DNA of 30,586 bases, taken from positions 1-30,586 of the IMG/VR virus record IMGVR_UViG_3300044627_005999; one strand, 5' to 3'. Shown here in pieces: positions 22,378 to 29,572 of this stretch (the first letter of the stretch is position 1; each line of letters starts with the position of its first letter). The translations under genes were made by a program, and so were the position numbers. Source of the stretch: a virus. Under the pieces are notes generated by a model that did no database searches, was not told the origin of the DNA, and was given only the letters and a program-made list of their open reading frames with translations.

Positions 22378-24306
22378 ATGACTTCGCTGTTATCCCAAGA
22401 ATTTGTAGACCGATACAAAACACAGACACCACCATGGGGATTCAGCGGTCTTGGCGAGGTTGTCTACCTGCGCACATACTCTCGCCGGATTGAAGAGTTG
22501 AACCGAAACGAAACTTGGTTGGAAACAGTACAGCGATGTGTAAACGGTGCAGTAGAAATTGGAACACCACTCACACAAGATCAAGCAGAAAAACTTTTTG
22601 ACCATGTATTTCACCTGCGTGGATCGTTCTCTGGTCGTGCCCTATGGCAACTTGGAACCCCGTTGATCAAGCAGTTCAATGCCGCTTCGCTGAATAACTG
22701 CTATTTCGTAAACATAGAAAAAGTAGAAGATTTTGAGTTCCTCTTTGATCACCTGATGCTTGGCGGTGGAGTTGGATTCTCCGTTGAACGAGCAAAGATC
22801 CATGACCTGCCAAAAGTTTTGCCTAATGTGAAAATCACGCACGACCGTTCAAATGATGCAGACATCATTGTTCCTGACTCTCGTCAAGGTTGGCGACGAC
22901 TCCTGCACAGCGTACTTAAATCATATTTTGATACAGGTAAATCTTTCTCCTATTCAACGATCCTTATTCGCGAATTCGGTGCACCACTAAAAACATTCGG
23001 CGGAACAGCAAGCGGACCAGGTGCGCTAGTTGACGGAATCGCAGACATTTGCAAAGTTATGGAAGCACGCGAAGGAAAGAAACTCCGCTCAATTGATGTT
23101 CTTGACATTTGCAACATCATTGGTCGCGTTGTTGTTTCAGGATCATCACGACGCTCAGCACAGATCGCTATCGGCGACCCTGATGATGTTCTGTTTTTGC
23201 GAGCAAAGAACTGGGCTTCGGGGGATATCCCGGGTTACCGAGCAAACTCAAACAACAGCATCTACGCCGACTACTACGACCACATCATGCCAGAACTATG
23301 GAAGGGTTACACGGGTGGCGGAGAACCATACGGTTTGGTGAATCGTCGCCTCGCACGAAAGTTCGGACGCCTCAAAGAAGAACGGGCAGATAAAACAATT
23401 GAAGGGTTCAACCCTTGCGCGGAAATCGGTTTAGGTGATGGGGAGTCATGCAACCTTGCAACCATATTCCTACCGAACATTTGCAGTATTGAACAATTCA
23501 AAGAACTGTCTGAACTTCTGTACATGGTTCAGAAGCAAATAACTCGCCTCACTTATCCTTACGCAAAAACAAATGCGATTGTTGCTAAAAATGCGCGTCT
23601 AGGACAAAGCGTCTCTGGCGTTCTACAGGCTTCAGAAGAACAAGTTTCTTGGTTGGATGAGGCGTACCGCAACCTTGACGAATTTGATGTCAACTATTCA
23701 AAGGAAAAAGGTTTCCCTCGTTCTGTCAGGTTGACAACTGTTCAGCCATCAGGGACGCTCTCATTGCTCCCCGGGATCACTCCGGGCATTCATCCCGCAT
23801 TCGCACCGTTCTACATCCGTAGGGTGCGTTTTGGAGCGTCTGACGCCCTTGTAGCAGGCTTGCGTGCACGAGGACATAAGGTTGTTTGGGACATTGGTAT
23901 TGATGGTCGCGAAGACCACACTCGCTATGTTGTTGAGTTCCCGTGCAAGTCACCAGATAACGCTGTACTCGCCGAAAACATGACTGCCGTAGAGCAACTT
24001 GAATGGGTGAAAAAGATGCAAACCGAATGGGCTGATAATGCCGTTTCGGTGACTGTTTACTACCGCAAGGAAGAACTTGAATCAATCAAAGAATGGTTGT
24101 CCAAGAACTACGACACAGGCGTCAAATCAGTATCTTTCCTTTTGCATGCCGACCACAACTTCCCATTGCCACCATACGAGCAAATCACACAAAGTGAATA
24201 CGATGCGCTCGTAAAGAAAGTGGACACATCAGTTCCTTTGAGTCAGGCAAGCGGTATTGATCTTGACCTTGATAATTGCGCGACAGGTGCTTGTCCAATC
24301 AAGTGA
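22378..24306 (+). CDS. nrdJ: Adenosylcobalamin-dependent (class II) ribonucleoside-triphosphate reductase
   Basis: 642 residues from the ATG at 22378, which has GAGG 5 nt upstream; the in-frame TTG at 22321 has none. Expected residues are present: Cys108 in NNCYFVN and Cys358 in ESCNLATI as the substrate-reducing pair, NPCAEIG with Cys347 as the thiyl radical site and Glu349, and a C-terminal CATGACPIK with Cys634 and Cys639 as the shuttle pair. There is no ATP-cone. Length and motifs fit the monomeric class II type known from Lactobacillus and mycobacteriophages. It makes deoxynucleotides for phage DNA synthesis with or without oxygen and needs host B12. No cobalamin riboswitch is visible upstream. 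rtpR is an equally used name. Confidence 0.95.
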   Translation: MTSLLSQEFVDRYKTQTPPWGFSGLGEVVYLRTYSRRIEELNRNETWLETVQRCVNGAVEIGTPLTQDQAEKLFDHVFHLRGSFSGRALWQLGTPLIKQFNAASLNNCYFVNIEKVEDFEFLFDHLMLGGGVGFSVERAKIHDLPKVLPNVKITHDRSNDADIIVPDSRQGWRRLLHSVLKSYFDTGKSFSYSTILIREFGAPLKTFGGTASGPGALVDGIADICKVMEAREGKKLRSIDVLDICNIIGRVVVSGSSRRSAQIAIGDPDDVLFLRAKNWASGDIPGYRANSNNSIYADYYDHIMPELWKGYTGGGEPYGLVNRRLARKFGRLKEERADKTIEGFNPCAEIGLGDGESCNLATIFLPNICSIEQFKELSELLYMVQKQITRLTYPYAKTNAIVAKNARLGQSVSGVLQASEEQVSWLDEAYRNLDEFDVNYSKEKGFPRSVRLTTVQPSGTLSLLPGITPGIHPAFAPFYIRRVRFGASDALVAGLRARGHKVVWDIGIDGREDHTRYVVEFPCKSPDNAVLAENMTAVEQLEWVKKMQTEWADNAVSVTVYYRKEELESIKEWLSKNYDTGVKSVSFLLHADHNFPLPPYEQITQSEYDALVKKVDTSVPLSQASGIDLDLDNCATGACPIK

Positions 24307-24307
24307 A

Positions 24308-24565
24308 ATGACTCAAAAACCTATCACCCTTTACCCCGTCGTCATAAGGGAGGCGAGGTATGGGGGGATATATGAGGGTGGGAAGTGGCTTGCATTCGCA
24401 GAGTGTGACGAATTCACTGAACCTATGCTTGATTATTTTTATGGAGACGACTGCGATGCTGTTGATCTGTTCACCGACGAATACAAACAGTCAATCGGCA
24501 TAGGAGAAAGCCCGAACATTGCATATGCCGATCTTTGCCATAAAAAAGGAATTTCAAAAGAATAA
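24308..24565 (+). CDS. Small acidic phage protein, 85 aa
   Basis: Start chosen at ATG 24308, directly after the reductase stop; an earlier in-frame ATG at 24257 lies inside the reductase gene. The N-terminus contains VVIREARYGGIYEGGKWLAF, a pattern I have seen in short actinophage proteins of unknown role, then a strongly acidic stretch (YGDDCDAVDLFTDEY). Its stop overlaps the next ATG (TAATG). It is probably cotranscribed with the reductase. Confidence 0.75.
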   Translation: MTQKPITLYPVVIREARYGGIYEGGKWLAFAECDEFTEPMLDYFYGDDCDAVDLFTDEYKQSIGIGESPNIAYADLCHKKGISKE

Positions 24566-24930
24566 TGTTCCCAACATTAAAAGAACTCGGTGCCCACGAC
24601 GCCTATGAACGGGCTGCCGTGATTTTAGAAAAACATGGATTCTCCAACCACACGACATACGACCCATACACAAAAGAAGTTGATCTATGGGGTGCGATAC
24701 TCCTCGCCTGTGGGGCTAAAGAAAAATTCCTTGCTGAAGGAGTAACAGACGCAGAAGAATGCGGTGTAGCGCCATTTATGTGCGGAAGAGCAAGATTCTT
24801 TTGCGAATACCTAGAACTAGTAACAGGAAAAGAAATAGCAGAATGGTGTGCTTGTCACGCCCAAGAGGATGCTATCTCATTGCTCAAGAAAGCAAGCGAC
24901 AGGGTTGCTATAACAGTTCTACGCCCGTAA
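24565..24930 (+). CDS. Phage protein of 121 aa, possibly DUF6197-like
   Basis: It is coupled to the preceding gene by TAATG. It looks all-helical: DAYERAAVILEKHGF, then VDLWGAILLACGAKEKF, then EYLELVTGKEIAEW and EDAISLLKKASDRV. That order of helices with an A(I/L)LLA core and an ending about D-A-I-x-L-L resembles the DUF6197 family common in actinophages; recall-based and weak. Cys residues are frequent (six) but do not form an obvious metal site. It is the last gene before a strong palindrome. Confidence 0.75.
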   Translation: MFPTLKELGAHDAYERAAVILEKHGFSNHTTYDPYTKEVDLWGAILLACGAKEKFLAEGVTDAEECGVAPFMCGRARFFCEYLELVTGKEIAEWCACHAQEDAISLLKKASDRVAITVLRP

Positions 24931-24931
24931 A

Positions 24932-24975
24932 TAGTTAATCCCCCACAGACCTGCACGGATGTGGGGGATTAACTA
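24932..24975. terminator. Perfect 16-base palindrome between convergent genes, likely two-way terminator
   Basis: TAGTTAATCCCCCACA (24932-24947), a 12-base loop, and TGTGGGGGATTAACTA (24960-24975) are exact inverted copies. It begins directly after the + strand stop at 24930 and lies 33 bases from the end of the minus-strand gene. T-rich sequence follows on the + side (TTTAAATTTTTA), so it can act in both directions. Confidence 0.8.
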
Positions 24976-25008
24976 CTTGTCGGGTTTAAATTTTTACTTA
25001 CTTAATTA

Positions 25009-25440
25009 TCAGGCTACAACTCCACCTGGGTGGTTGCCACGAAGTGTTGCTACTGAAACAACATCTGAACCATCTTGGTCTGCTGATTGGTCAATCTGAA
25101 GAAGAGCGGTCAAGTTTGAACCAGCGGTTCCCGAACCAACTGCGCCAACAACCAAGTGAACGAGATCGTCTGCTGCGAGTTCATCTGCACCGTCAACGGT
25201 TGACATTGTTGCTACAGCGGAGGTTGCTCCAGCGGCGATTGACCAAGTTCCTACAACGGTTCCCGAAGCGGTAGCCTTGCGAACTGTTCCACTCAAAACT
25301 GAACCAGCAGGAGCGGTGCCTGCGGCAACCGTGATGGCTCGTACACGACCTGCAACAGGAGTGCGAACAACAACAGTTGAAGTTGTTGCACATGTGCCTG
25401 TAACCGTCATTGGGAGAAGAAGTGGTGCTGATGCTGACAT
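25009..25440 (-). CDS. Small Ala/Thr/Val-rich beta protein, possible head decoration protein
   Basis: 143 residues from the ATG at 25440, which has GGAGG 6 nt upstream, one of the strongest ribosome-binding sites in the window. The sequence is almost all beta-type: VVVRTPVAGRVRAITVAAGT, then TWSIAAGATSAVATM and LVHLVVGAVGSGTAG. It contains few charged residues. The pattern (repeated Gly-Thr-Val strands, TAPAGS turn) is what is seen in phage decoration or fibre-type proteins, and the strong start fits an abundant virion protein. It stands alone on the minus strand away from the capsid gene. Identity is a guess by composition. Confidence 0.75.
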   Translation of the reverse strand: MSASAPLLLPMTVTGTCATTSTVVVRTPVAGRVRAITVAAGTAPAGSVLSGTVRKATASGTVVGTWSIAAGATSAVATMSTVDGADELAADDLVHLVVGAVGSGTAGSNLTALLQIDQSADQDGSDVVSVATLRGNHPGGVVA

Positions 25441-25503
25441 TTTTGACCTCCAAGTCAAAGAGAACTACTGAAATACTTATGTAGGTAAATAATACAACAT
25501 TTA

Positions 25504-26880
25504 CTACCCCTCAGAAGCAACCTCAAAAAGAGACAACTGACTATCCGCTAACTCGCGGGCAATTCTCAACTTTTCCTTCTCATCAGACAAACGCAATGTT
25601 GCGATCTGTGCATACTCAGGGTTCAACTCACAGCCCAAATACGATCTACCCAACTTTTGGGCTACAACCCCTGTGGTGCCAGCACCAAAGAACACATCCA
25701 ACACCGTGCATGGGACAGTTTCAGCGGTTTCGCATTTGCAAGCCTTTTCCCAACCGATTGTGTCGGTTTGAGAATAACCTGCGTCTCCTTTGCCATTTAT
25801 TTCCCCATACGCGCCTTCGTAGTTGTTTGGACGATAACGAGGATCGTCCACTGGAAGTTCGTTTCGGGCTATCCTCTTGCGGTTCACTTGACGAACCAAC
25901 GGTGACCCACATTGAGCACAACATCCCATTTCGCTCGTACCAGCGGAGATGCAGGGCTCTATCAGATCCTGAGGGAATGTTGCGAAGTGCGCTCCCTTGA
26001 ATGGCTTCGTTGTCACCGTCCATACTGACCTCTTGTTCCTGAATGCTCCAGTTGACCCATGCATTGCATTTGAAATGCCTGCATCTTTACGACTGTCCGC
26101 ACGAGACCCCCTGTCATCATAAGCATATTTTGCTGGTTCCTTAATCGCTTCACTATCAAAAAAATAATGAGACTTCTTTGTTAGCAAGAACATGTATTCG
26201 TGTGCTTTGGTGCACCTGTCACGAACAGACTCAGGCATCGGGTTTGGTTTAGCCCAAATAATGTCTTGACGCAAATACCAGCCATCTGCTTGCAAGGCAA
26301 AAGCAACACGCCAAGGAATACCAACTAAATCTTTAGGTTTAAGATCGCCATCATCGCGACCAATTTTTGCTCTGAAATCTTCGTTCTCTCCACCAGCGTT
26401 GGAAGCGTTAGTAGAAGCGATTGACTGCTTCCACCCATTCCCGTTGCTACCCGCATAAGAGTCGCCTAGGTTCAACCAGAGCGTTCCGTCTTCTCGTAAA
26501 ACTCTGCGAACTTCACGGAAAACTTCCACCATATGTTCTACATATTCGTCAACGGTTGGCTCTAAACCAAGTTGGCTATCCTTACGCATTGCGCCACAAC
26601 GAGGACATTGAACTTTATAAATGCCGTCACCGATAGCGCCTTCAAGAAGTTTCTGTCCAGTTGAGCAACTCTCACTGAACTTACTATCTCGTTTATGAGA
26701 GCATTCAGGATCGCCACCAATCCAAGTGGCAGTTCCATAATCCCTTAGACCCCAATACGGTGGTGAGGTGACAACGCAGTGAATGCTGTTATCCGCCAAA
26801 GACGCAAGAGTTTCCCGTACATCACCAAGGAGAATGTTTGAATCAATAACAAATGGCAGCACAGTCTCGTCGTTTGTCAT
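25504..26880 (-). CDS. DNA methyltransferase (N4-cytosine or N6-adenine) with zinc-ribbon-like insertions
   Basis: 458 residues. TSPPYWGLRDYG (Ser39-Pro40-Pro41-Tyr42) is the catalytic motif IV, and DVFFGAGTTGVVAQKLGR with YLGCELNPEY near the C-terminus is the SAM motif I. The order IV then I makes it a beta-class amino-methyltransferase; SPPY is most usual for N4-cytosine but occurs in N6-adenine enzymes. Two Cys clusters, CSH...C and CPRCG at about 59-110 and CCAQCG at about 320, look like zinc ribbons. GAGGGG upstream is a good ribosome-binding site. No restriction endonuclease adjoins, so it is an orphan enzyme, probably protecting phage DNA or regulating packaging or expression. Confidence 0.92.
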   Translation of the reverse strand: MTNDETVLPFVIDSNILLGDVRETLASLADNSIHCVVTSPPYWGLRDYGTATWIGGDPECSHKRDSKFSESCSTGQKLLEGAIGDGIYKVQCPRCGAMRKDSQLGLEPTVDEYVEHMVEVFREVRRVLREDGTLWLNLGDSYAGSNGNGWKQSIASTNASNAGGENEDFRAKIGRDDGDLKPKDLVGIPWRVAFALQADGWYLRQDIIWAKPNPMPESVRDRCTKAHEYMFLLTKKSHYFFDSEAIKEPAKYAYDDRGSRADSRKDAGISNAMHGSTGAFRNKRSVWTVTTKPFKGAHFATFPQDLIEPCISAGTSEMGCCAQCGSPLVRQVNRKRIARNELPVDDPRYRPNNYEGAYGEINGKGDAGYSQTDTIGWEKACKCETAETVPCTVLDVFFGAGTTGVVAQKLGRSYLGCELNPEYAQIATLRLSDEKEKLRIARELADSQLSLFEVASEG

Positions 26881-26893
26881 TTTTCCCCTCGTA

Positions 26894-26909
26894 AACCCCT
26901 CATGGGGTT
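26894..26909 (-). other. Short hairpin between two minus-strand genes
   Basis: AACCCC, loop of 4, GGGGTT, directly after the Lys-rich gene and just before the methyltransferase ribosome-binding site. No T run follows, so it is more likely an RNA processing or attenuation hairpin than a terminator. Confidence 0.4.
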
Positions 26910-26913
26910 CAGA

Positions 26914-27219
26914 CTACTTGCTAATCTTGAACCACGCAAGCATTTTCTTACGAAGAGGCAAAGATTTAACATCGTTTACCCTGATAACAGCAGTCTGTTC
27001 AGCCATTACCTTCATAAACTTTTCGGCATTTGCAAATTGCTGTTTTGGTTCACTGATTTTTGCCAATAAACGATCAGAGTCTTCAGGACGAACATTTGTT
27101 GTCTTCTTTGAAGCAGATGCTTTCTTGACGGGAGCCTTCTTGGCAGGAGCCTTTTTTGCTGATGCCTTCTTGACAGGAGCCTTCTTTTTGTTTGACTTTT
27201 TTGGTTGTTTTGATGTCAT
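26914..27219 (-). CDS. Lysine-rich histone H1-like phage protein
   Basis: 101 residues. The first 45 are a tail of Lys-Lys-Ala-Pro/Ser units (KKAPVKKASAKKAPAKKAPV and so on) like the C-terminal tails of histone H1 and of bacterial AlgP/HctB-type proteins. The rest is a small helical domain (AEKFMKVMAEQTAVIRV, PLRKKMLAWFKISK). Such tails bind DNA or RNA without sequence specificity. It lies upstream of the methyltransferase on the same strand. The tail lysines are natural sites for acylation, which makes the deacetylase homologue at 20023-20970 a possible partner; inference only. The 5' gap before the divergent gene at 27303 is 83 bases. Confidence 0.8.
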   Translation of the reverse strand: MTSKQPKKSNKKKAPVKKASAKKAPAKKAPVKKASASKKTTNVRPEDSDRLLAKISEPKQQFANAEKFMKVMAEQTAVIRVNDVKSLPLRKKMLAWFKISK

Positions 27220-27302
27220 ACAAAAACCCTAGTACAAAATAAATAGCATAAATGTAACCCCCATCATTTTGGAGAAGTGACCATACGGTAGGGTTTCCTA
27301 AC

Positions 27303-27935
27303 ATGTATACAGGCTTCTACGAAACAGAATTTGACAAAATAGCGCTATGCGCCGAGTCAATTAAAACTGCAAAAACTTCATTAATTGAAGAAGATGGAAT
27401 AGGCTCAGATTTAAATATAAACATATTTGGGTGGAAAAATAATGAGTTGGCAACAATAATTCAACTCAAAAATACCTTCTCCATTCCTAAAGATGATCGG
27501 ATTCAGTCACTGATAGAGGCTTCCGTAATCATGCGTCGTGGTTGGGGAATCACAGAATTCACCATCGCAGCCGAAGGATATTGCTCAATGGCTCCAGCAG
27601 AAACATCTGGTGAAAACCTTGCACAACTTTTTGCTTTAAAAGACTCACCAGTAACAGAGTGCGTATCTTTTACTCACCTAACGCTTGACGACCATATTTT
27701 TGTTGCGATGCCATACAAGGTGCAACTAGGAAGAAAAGTTGATTTCGGTGATGTTCTTTGGTTTAACGGCGGGAAAGCAATGCGCGATATTGAATACCCC
27801 GCAGCGCTAAAAGCGTCGTTGAAACTAAAACAGGAACCGATTGACTCATCTCTAGACCGAGAAACATACTTTGGTACACTCGCTTCAGCAGTAATGCACT
27901 GCGGATTTGAAATATTTTATAGGGACGATATCTAA
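27303..27935 (+). CDS. Phage protein of 210 aa, unknown function
   Basis: Not recognised. The sequence is balanced and globular, alternating strands and helices: NINIFGWKNNELATIIQLKN, SLIEASVIMRRGWGITEFTI, THLTLDDHIFVAMPYKV. It has no membrane segment or obvious metal site. TAGGGT at 27289-27294 stands 8 bases before the ATG and could be a -10 for a nearly leaderless message; its AGGG could also act as a ribosome-binding site. It is followed after 7 bases by the PhyH-type oxygenase gene, so the two are probably cotranscribed. Confidence 0.75.
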   Translation: MYTGFYETEFDKIALCAESIKTAKTSLIEEDGIGSDLNINIFGWKNNELATIIQLKNTFSIPKDDRIQSLIEASVIMRRGWGITEFTIAAEGYCSMAPAETSGENLAQLFALKDSPVTECVSFTHLTLDDHIFVAMPYKVQLGRKVDFGDVLWFNGGKAMRDIEYPAALKASLKLKQEPIDSSLDRETYFGTLASAVMHCGFEIFYRDDI

Positions 27936-27942
27936 ATAGAAA

Positions 27943-28707
27943 ATGGAGCCAATAGATTTTTTCCACGAAAATGGTTATGTTGTATTCAAAAAGGCTATAA
28001 GCGAAAGTCTTTTAGATGAATACAATTCTGTATGGGAGAAAGAAAACTCCAACAAAACTGATCAGTATGGAAATAATTTTGGGTGGGATAAAGAGGAAGA
28101 GTATATAGAACATCCCGAAGTAATGGACATAATGTGCAGTCCAATAATAGTAAATTTTTTTACTGAACTGAAACTTGCTGTTGCTCTTCACCGTGTAGAC
28201 ACATGGTCTATGAGTAGCCAAAAAAATTGGCATCAGGATTCAATACATTCAAACCCCGCCGCCTTCAACAACTACATAGGTGCTTGGGTTGCGGTAGAAA
28301 ATGTTTTGTACGAAACAGGACCATTCCAACTGATACCCAAATCACATAAATGGGTTTTTGATAAGCATACGGCTTATTTTGGAGAAAATAGTGGGGAAGT
28401 GATTGATGGACGGTGGTTAAACTATGAACTTGAAAAACAAGTTGAAGAGCATAAAGAAGTAGAGCATTTTACTTTCCTTGCTCAAAAAGGCGACCTGTTG
28501 ATTTGGCATGGCAATCTCATTCATCGCGCCCTAGTGTCTGCTGACAAAAATGCGACAAGGAAAGCCGTTATTGGTCACTACAGCAACTCAAAGCAATACG
28601 AAGATGCAGTTGACGAAGGATACGAAAAGAACATGACCTCACTGCTTGATGACCCAAACGTTAAACAATGGAAAAACTTGGGGTATTACTACGCCAGAAA
28701 AAAGTAA
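27943..28707 (+). CDS. Phytanoyl-CoA dioxygenase (PhyH) family oxygenase
   Basis: 254 residues. FHENGYVVFKKAISESLLDEY is the usual start of the family. NWHQDS supplies His97 and Asp99 for iron, AWVAVENV...TGPFQLIPKSHKW is the conserved central strand pair, and GDLLIWHGNLIHRA gives the distal His194. TRKAVIGHY gives Arg206 for 2-oxoglutarate. The iron and cosubstrate sites appear complete. PhyH-family members hydroxylate lipids, amino acids and natural products; in phages the targets are unknown. This is a second, distinct 2-oxoglutarate oxygenase besides that at 18396-18956. It ends head to head with the small membrane protein gene, with no bases between. Confidence 0.88.
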   Translation: MEPIDFFHENGYVVFKKAISESLLDEYNSVWEKENSNKTDQYGNNFGWDKEEEYIEHPEVMDIMCSPIIVNFFTELKLAVALHRVDTWSMSSQKNWHQDSIHSNPAAFNNYIGAWVAVENVLYETGPFQLIPKSHKWVFDKHTAYFGENSGEVIDGRWLNYELEKQVEEHKEVEHFTFLAQKGDLLIWHGNLIHRALVSADKNATRKAVIGHYSNSKQYEDAVDEGYEKNMTSLLDDPNVKQWKNLGYYYARKK

Positions 28708-28881
28708 TTAGAAATTTAAAGGATTTTTCTGTTTTTCAAATTCTGTCCATTCACGGAATGAACCGCCGCTGTCGCCGTAGCGGTCAAATCTGTCAACAGA
28801 ATGCATTAGGAATGAGTGGGTTGACACAACGATCGCCGCTGTAATAAGAATTGTAATAATCATAGGGATACATGATGCCAT
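28708..28881 (-). CDS. Small membrane protein, 57 aa
   Basis: I translated this by hand. It begins MASCIPMIITILITAAIVVS, one membrane-spanning segment, then a soluble tail with HSVDRFDRYGDSGGSFREW. An inner ATG at 28863 would remove six residues. The ribosome-binding site is weak. The gene fills the gap after the minus-strand terminase-like gene (42 bases away). Topology N-in or N-out is not clear. It might be a holin-like or superinfection-type small protein; nothing specific supports either. Confidence 0.55.
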   Translation of the reverse strand: MASCIPMIITILITAAIVVSTHSFLMHSVDRFDRYGDSGGSFREWTEFEKQKNPLNF

Positions 28882-28923
28882 CTCTGCAAGCGATCAACTG
28901 CACGAAACTATCGTTTTACGAAA

Positions 28924-29571
28924 TTAGATGGTGTCAATCTCTTTTTGTGATACCGCATTGTCGTCAGCATCAACTATTTCTGCATCCTGAATATCGTCGC
29001 CATCTTCAAGAGCGGGGAAGTCACCGAGCAATTCTTTGATTGTTTCACGAGGCATAATTCCCGCATCGCTCATAAGCATCAAAAGTTTCTTAGCCTCAGC
29101 CTCGGAATCAAACTTTTCAGACTGAACCACACCCGGCGCACCAGCCAAAACAGCCCGCAACGGAGAAGCATCACGGACATCCATTTGCACATTCACATTC
29201 GTTTGTTCCATGCCTAACAATTTTGCGCGACGATCAATAATAGAAAGAACAGTAGACACAGCCTTAATATCAGGCTCAATAGAAACCTCTGTGCCGTCAT
29301 CCATTTTCTGTTTTCGGTGTTGCGTTAACGGCCAGATTGCAGATTGCAGAGCATCCAAACGCTCAAGTTCCATCTGAAGAACCTCAGGATAAGCCAACAA
29401 AGCCTCCTGATTTAACTTGCCAAGTTGCCTTCGGATTGAATTGGAAACATTAGAAGTACCGACCCCAAACCTTCGCGCTATCTCGGCAATTGGCACACCA
29501 GCCTGACGCATCTTAAAAATACGCAAGTCTCGCTCAGCAAGAAATTCTCTAGTTAAACCTTTTTCAGCCAT
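28924..29571 (-). CDS. Small terminase subunit-like protein with N-terminal helix-turn-helix
   Basis: 215 residues. Residues 15-47 form a helix-turn-helix: RDLRIFKMRQAGVPIAEIAR, then RFGVGTSNVSNSIRRQ. A central helical part (PEVLQMELERLDALQSAIWP) is followed by KAVSTVLSIIDRRAKLLGM, a pattern frequent in small terminase subunits, and an acidic C-terminal tail. In that role it would recognise phage DNA for packaging. The large subunit is not in the window, and the gene sits directly after a replication-type ATPase rather than beside it, so a transcription regulator remains possible. One base separates it from the upstream gene. Confidence 0.7.
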   Translation of the reverse strand: MAEKGLTREFLAERDLRIFKMRQAGVPIAEIARRFGVGTSNVSNSIRRQLGKLNQEALLAYPEVLQMELERLDALQSAIWPLTQHRKQKMDDGTEVSIEPDIKAVSTVLSIIDRRAKLLGMEQTNVNVQMDVRDASPLRAVLAGAPGVVQSEKFDSEAEAKKLLMLMSDAGIMPRETIKELLGDFPALEDGDDIQDAEIVDADDNAVSQKEIDTI

Positions 29572-29572
29572 G

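Noticed and set aside
26894-26909. Terminator between the Lys-rich gene and the methyltransferase gene
   Set aside because: The hairpin has only six pairs and no T run; recorded as a hairpin only.
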